A DNA stretch of 8,471 nucleotides. Origin: Erysipelotrichaceae bacterium (GTDB taxonomy: Bacteria > Bacillota_I > Bacilli_A > Erysipelotrichales > Erysipelotrichaceae). The stretch's first letter is position 1; the number at the start of each line of letters is the position of its first letter. This document shows positions 6,545 through 8,471 of this stretch, piece by piece. Made by a program: the position numbers and the translations under genes. The notes beneath the pieces were generated by a model that saw nothing but the letters and a program-made list of their open reading frames with translations, was not told where the DNA came from and made no database searches. Location: assembly GCA_017511325.1 (NCBI GenBank), contig JAFWKS010000440.1, positions 1 to 8,471 on the forward strand, given 5' to 3'.

Positions 6545-6735
6545 CAATAAGCCATAAAGGTAGGAGGATAAGATCCACTCTCACTACCGGATAGTTACAA
6601 GCTCGGTCATTCATGGCCGAGTAGTTGACATACTACTCTGCTGCTGGCACTGAATTTCAGTTTTTCAAGGATTGAAAACCAAGGTTTCTCCCTTATTCGT
6701 ATAGGAGAGGAATTGGCCCTATCACTTATAATATC
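6500..6735 (+). ncRNA. Candidate omega (right-end) guide RNA of TnpB
   Basis: A chain of hairpins runs through the last codons of tnpB and beyond: GGGGCG/CGCCCC (6506-6525), CTGATG-TAA-CATCAG (6525-6539), GCTTA-GCAA-TAAGC (6539-6552, GNRA loop containing most of the stop codon), GGTAG/CTACC (6559-6588) enclosing GGAT/ATCC, CTCGGTC/GGCCGAG (6602-6621) and AGTAGT/ACTACT (6620-6637). In known TnpB systems the omega RNA overlaps the tnpB 3' end and ends at the element's right tip, with the guide taken from flanking DNA. Both ends here are estimates. The scaffold could stop near 6638 or include the right repeat up to about 6735. Confidence 0.55.
6664..6732 (+). repeat. Structured direct repeat, right copy
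   Basis: This copy lies exactly 1400 bp from the left copy and differs at 9 of 69 positions. The outer stem is reduced to CCAA/TTGG (6679-6682, 6713-6716), the purine loop is GGTT/GGAA, and the inner stem is TCTCC/GGAGA (6687-6691, 6704-6708). It also ends in TATAAT and is followed by an A/T hairpin (TATAATAT 6727-6734 with ATATTATA 6740-6747). It is probably the right-end hairpin of the tnpB element. Confidence 0.8.
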
Positions 6736-6840
6736 AGTAATATTATATTGTTATCGACACAGGTATGCTTTATGTCAGTTCGCCTTTACTGAATGGTCAT
6801 TCGGATTTCAAGCAGCAAATATTCTGCCTGTTGCAACATA

Positions 6841-6870
6841 AAGAAAAGATCCGGATTTACCGGAACCTTT
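6841..6870 (-). terminator. Intrinsic terminator after the small membrane gene
   Basis: On the minus strand a stem of TCCGG/CCGGA (6864-6860 with 6854-6850, five-base loop), extended by a mismatch and a G-C pair, is followed by TTTTCTT. It lies 17 bp after the stop codon of the 81-aa membrane gene. The stem is shorter than in the other terminators here, so confidence is moderate. The rest of the gene-free stretch 6545-6886 is covered by the guide-RNA candidate and the right repeat; 6748-6840 holds nothing I recognise. Confidence 0.6.
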
Positions 6871-6886
6871 AGAACTAATGATTTTT

Positions 6887-7132
6887 TTACTTGTCGTGTT
6901 TGTCGATCTTTTTAATTTCAACTATGCCTAGCAGATAGAAAACAAACACAATAATCACACCAACAATTATTGACATAGAAACAAACCTTATTACTGTTAC
7001 GATCAAAGGAGTTAGCCAGTCACCGAAACCAACAAGATTGTTTATTTTACATAAATCTTTTATCAGGAACGGCATGCAGATACCGGCAGATATAAATGAT
7101 AAAATGCAAGCGGTTGTGAATAAATCATCCAT
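6887..7132 (-). CDS. Small two-helix membrane protein
   Basis: This is an 81-aa protein with two predicted membrane helices (about residues 7-27 and 45-70), a short polar loop between them and a basic C-terminal tail rich in Lys and Asp (about 73-81). I do not recognise a family. The start at 7132 is supported by AAGAGGA, which overlaps the stop codon of the CAP-domain gene and sits at proper spacing; longer in-frame starts further right lie within the CAP gene and have no such support. The 11-bp gap to the CAP gene indicates one transcript and likely translational coupling. A role as membrane partner or anchor for the CAP-domain protein is possible but is only an inference from the pairing. 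Confidence 0.7.
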   Translation of the reverse strand: MDDLFTTACILSFISAGICMPFLIKDLCKINNLVGFGDWLTPLIVTVIRFVSMSIIVGVIIVFVFYLLGIVEIKKIDKHDK

Positions 7133-7143
7133 TGGTTTTCCTC

Positions 7144-8471
7144 TTAATCGGTAAATAATTGTACCCAGTAATAACCGTATGTCGTCCCTGGAACATAGAC
7201 ACATCCGATTCCAATATGATTGAAATTTCCGTTTAGGATATTCGCACGATGACCATCGGAATTCATCCATCCATTCATAACGGCAGAAGGTGAGCCATAT
7301 CCGGCGGCAATGTTTTCTCCTGCTCCTCCAACAGAAATGCCATACTCTTCCAGAATCGTAAAACACGAAGATCCATCCGGTCTGGAATGGGAATATAAAG
7401 ATACAAGTTCTTCAGCTCTTTTTTGCGCTGCCGCATTCAGTTCAGAAGTCATAGACAATCCTGATAAGCCGGCATTCGCTCTTTCTTCATTAACGATTCC
7501 AAGCACCTGACCAGGATATCCTGAAACATCAATGTTTTGTGGAACAGATTCTGATGATCCCGTTTGAGATCCTGAGGATTGATTTCCCTGAGCCACCTGT
7601 GCTGCTGCAGCTGCAGCTTCTGCCTTCTTTCTTGCTTCTTCTTCTCTTCTTCTGTTTTCTTCTTCGATCCTTGAGACCTCTTGATTCAAAACACGGGTTG
7701 CAGCGACTTCGACTTTCAACCTTGCTTTTCTTTTTGTTGTCTGTTCTTTAACGGTACAGTCATCATTCAAATGGAAGACTTCTTTAATGAGTTGCCTGTT
7801 ACCCTGTTCATCATTGCCGTAGATGATTGCCGAATCTTCATCCGTGAGCTTAAAGCCAAGTACCGTTTCTTCTTCGCTTCCCTCGTAAAAGACAAAAGAA
7901 TAGTCGTTACTCAAGCCTTCGTTTTTCTTTATGGTTGCCTCCAAAGGCCCCCAATTGTAAACCCTTGGATAATCAACTTCAAAATTCAGATAATTATAAT
8001 CTTCATCTTCCGTGCTGTTCCAAAGGCCGTTTAAAATGCTTGGACCATATTCAGTCTCTTGTTCAATATCGTTCTCCTTGAATGCTATGCCTTCATCCAG
8101 ATCGTATTTTGTATAGCCAACAAATATCGATGCCAGACGGTCGAGTTCTTCATCACTCTGTTCCCTTCCTCCGGCAATCGTCACTTTAAAACCGTTGTAT
8201 GATTCATTGCCGTTCTTATCCTTTGCGCAAACCATCAGGAAATAATTGCCTGCTGCATCTTCAATGAATTCCGATCGGTCAATCGTATAGGTTCCTTCCT
8301 TCAGCTCTTCACTGTAAGCAAGTTCTCCATCAACCGGATCTGAAACGCTTTCTATAAAATCAGTGAGATCTATCTCATCACCTGCTCTGAAGTAATCCCA
8401 TATCTTAGCGATCTCTATTGTCGGATACTGTGTATCGATGACATCGACTTTGTAAGTATACTCTTTGTTTA
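7144..8471 (-). CDS. Secreted or surface CAP-domain protein with Ig-like repeat, N-terminus outside window
   Basis: The frame is open to the right edge, so the true start and any signal peptide are not visible; 441 residues are seen. The first ATG inside the window (8235) is internal, because coding features continue upstream of it. Visible residues 1-101 resemble a bacterial Ig-like domain (DUF5011 type: a PTIEI strand, then a G/D-rich loop, DPVDG and DKNGN). A second unrecognised beta-rich part spans about 105-255. A charged Glu/Arg/Ala coiled linker lies near 262-293, followed by a Ser/Gly/Gln-rich spacer. Residues 318-441 are a CAP (SCP/PR1, YkwD-like) domain with YSHSRPDG (H361), GENIAAGY (E385) and SDGHRANIL (H407), ending at the normal C-terminus of the family. 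CAP proteins are extracellular, and their bacterial roles are poorly defined. It is co-transcribed with the 81-aa membrane gene. Confidence 0.88.
   Translation of the reverse strand, partial: NKEYTYKVDVIDTQYPTIEIAKIWDYFRAGDEIDLTDFIESVSDPVDGELAYSEELKEGTYTIDRSEFIEDAAGNYFLMVCAKDKNGNESYNGFKVTIAGGREQSDEELDRLASIFVGYTKYDLDEGIAFKENDIEQETEYGPSILNGLWNSTEDEDYNYLNFEVDYPRVYNWGPLEATIKKNEGLSNDYSFVFYEGSEEETVLGFKLTDEDSAIIYGNDEQGNRQLIKEVFHLNDDCTVKEQTTKRKARLKVEVAATRVLNQEVSRIEEENRRREEEARKKAEAAAAAAQVAQGNQSSGSQTGSSESVPQNIDVSGYPGQVLGIVNEERANAGLSGLSMTSELNAAAQKRAEELVSLYSHSRPDGSSCFTILEEYGISVGGAGENIAAGYGSPSAVMNGWMNSDGHRANILNGNFNHIGIGCVYVPGTTYGYYWVQLFTD

Larger units (their letters stand above)
5264..6732 (+). mobile_element. 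tnpB-only IS200/IS605 (IS1341-like) element, ends approximate
   Basis: The interval contains a tnpB gene bracketed by directly repeated structured ends. Direct rather than inverted hairpin ends are typical of single-strand IS200/IS605 elements. No tnpA (Y1 transposase) is present, so mobility would need a transposase in trans. The exact tips cannot be fixed. By analogy with IS608, the left tip may lie up to about 20 bp left of the first hairpin and the right tip about 10 bp right of the second. It sits between the ATPase gene and the small membrane gene without visibly breaking either. Confidence 0.6.

Noticed and set aside
6649..6665. Short palindrome ACTGAATTTCAGT followed by T-run as a tnpB terminator
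   Set aside because: A one-base loop cannot form a proper hairpin and the stem is A/T-rich, so it is too weak to call.
5264..6732. CRISPR-like array from the repeated hairpins
   Set aside because: There are only two copies, 1400 bp apart with a gene between them and no spacer series.
6765..6872. 35-codon plus-strand frame after the right repeat
   Set aside because: The ribosome site is too close, there are no recognisable features, and it runs through the minus-strand terminator.
6887..7366. 159-aa version of the small membrane gene
   Set aside because: The extra N-terminal part is Arg/Trp/Cys-rich, overlaps the CAP domain coding region in another frame, and has no ribosome site; the 7132 start has one.

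Overview
The window looks like part of an integrated conjugative or mobilizable element in a low-to-mid G+C Gram-positive (Firmicutes-type) bacterium. The support is direct: strong AGGAGG-type ribosome binding sites, A/T-rich intergenic regions with near-consensus sigma-A promoters, intrinsic terminators, and a run of type IV secretion (conjugation) type genes. I cannot assign genus or species. Almost all genes lie on the minus strand; the exception is a tnpB transposon gene on the plus strand.

Layout in minus-strand transcription order (right to left). (1) 8471-7144: the 3' part of a secreted or surface protein with an Ig-like repeat, an Ala/Glu-rich linker and a C-terminal CAP (SCP/PR1-like) domain. 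It is followed 11 bp later by a small two-helix membrane protein (7132-6887) and a terminator. (2) 5264-6732: a tnpB gene of the IS200/IS605/IS1341 type with all RuvC and zinc-finger residues present and no tnpA. It is bracketed by two 69-bp direct repeats that fold into long hairpins and lie exactly 1400 bp apart. A chain of hairpins over and after the 3' end of tnpB is a candidate omega (right-end) guide RNA. (3) 5190-3749: a self-contained unit with promoter, AAA ATPase/DUF4143 gene and strong terminator. Two 12-bp direct repeats lie at its promoter. (4) 3675-1: the conjugation operon. It starts at a near-perfect promoter (TTGACC-17-TATAAT), then a 95-aa two-helix VirB2/TrbC-like protein, an internal intrinsic terminator, a 667-aa VirB6/TrbL-like polytopic protein, and an overlapping gene for a single-pass exported protein that runs off the left edge.

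How they may work together: the three operon genes fit a Gram-positive mating channel, with a small membrane subunit, the inner-membrane channel protein and an exported component. The terminator between the first two genes would make the small subunit more abundant than the channel protein. The ATPase gene and the CAP gene have their own signals and look like cargo or neighbouring genes. The most unusual part is the tnpB region, where the paired structured repeats and the 3' hairpin chain are not explained by the protein gene alone.
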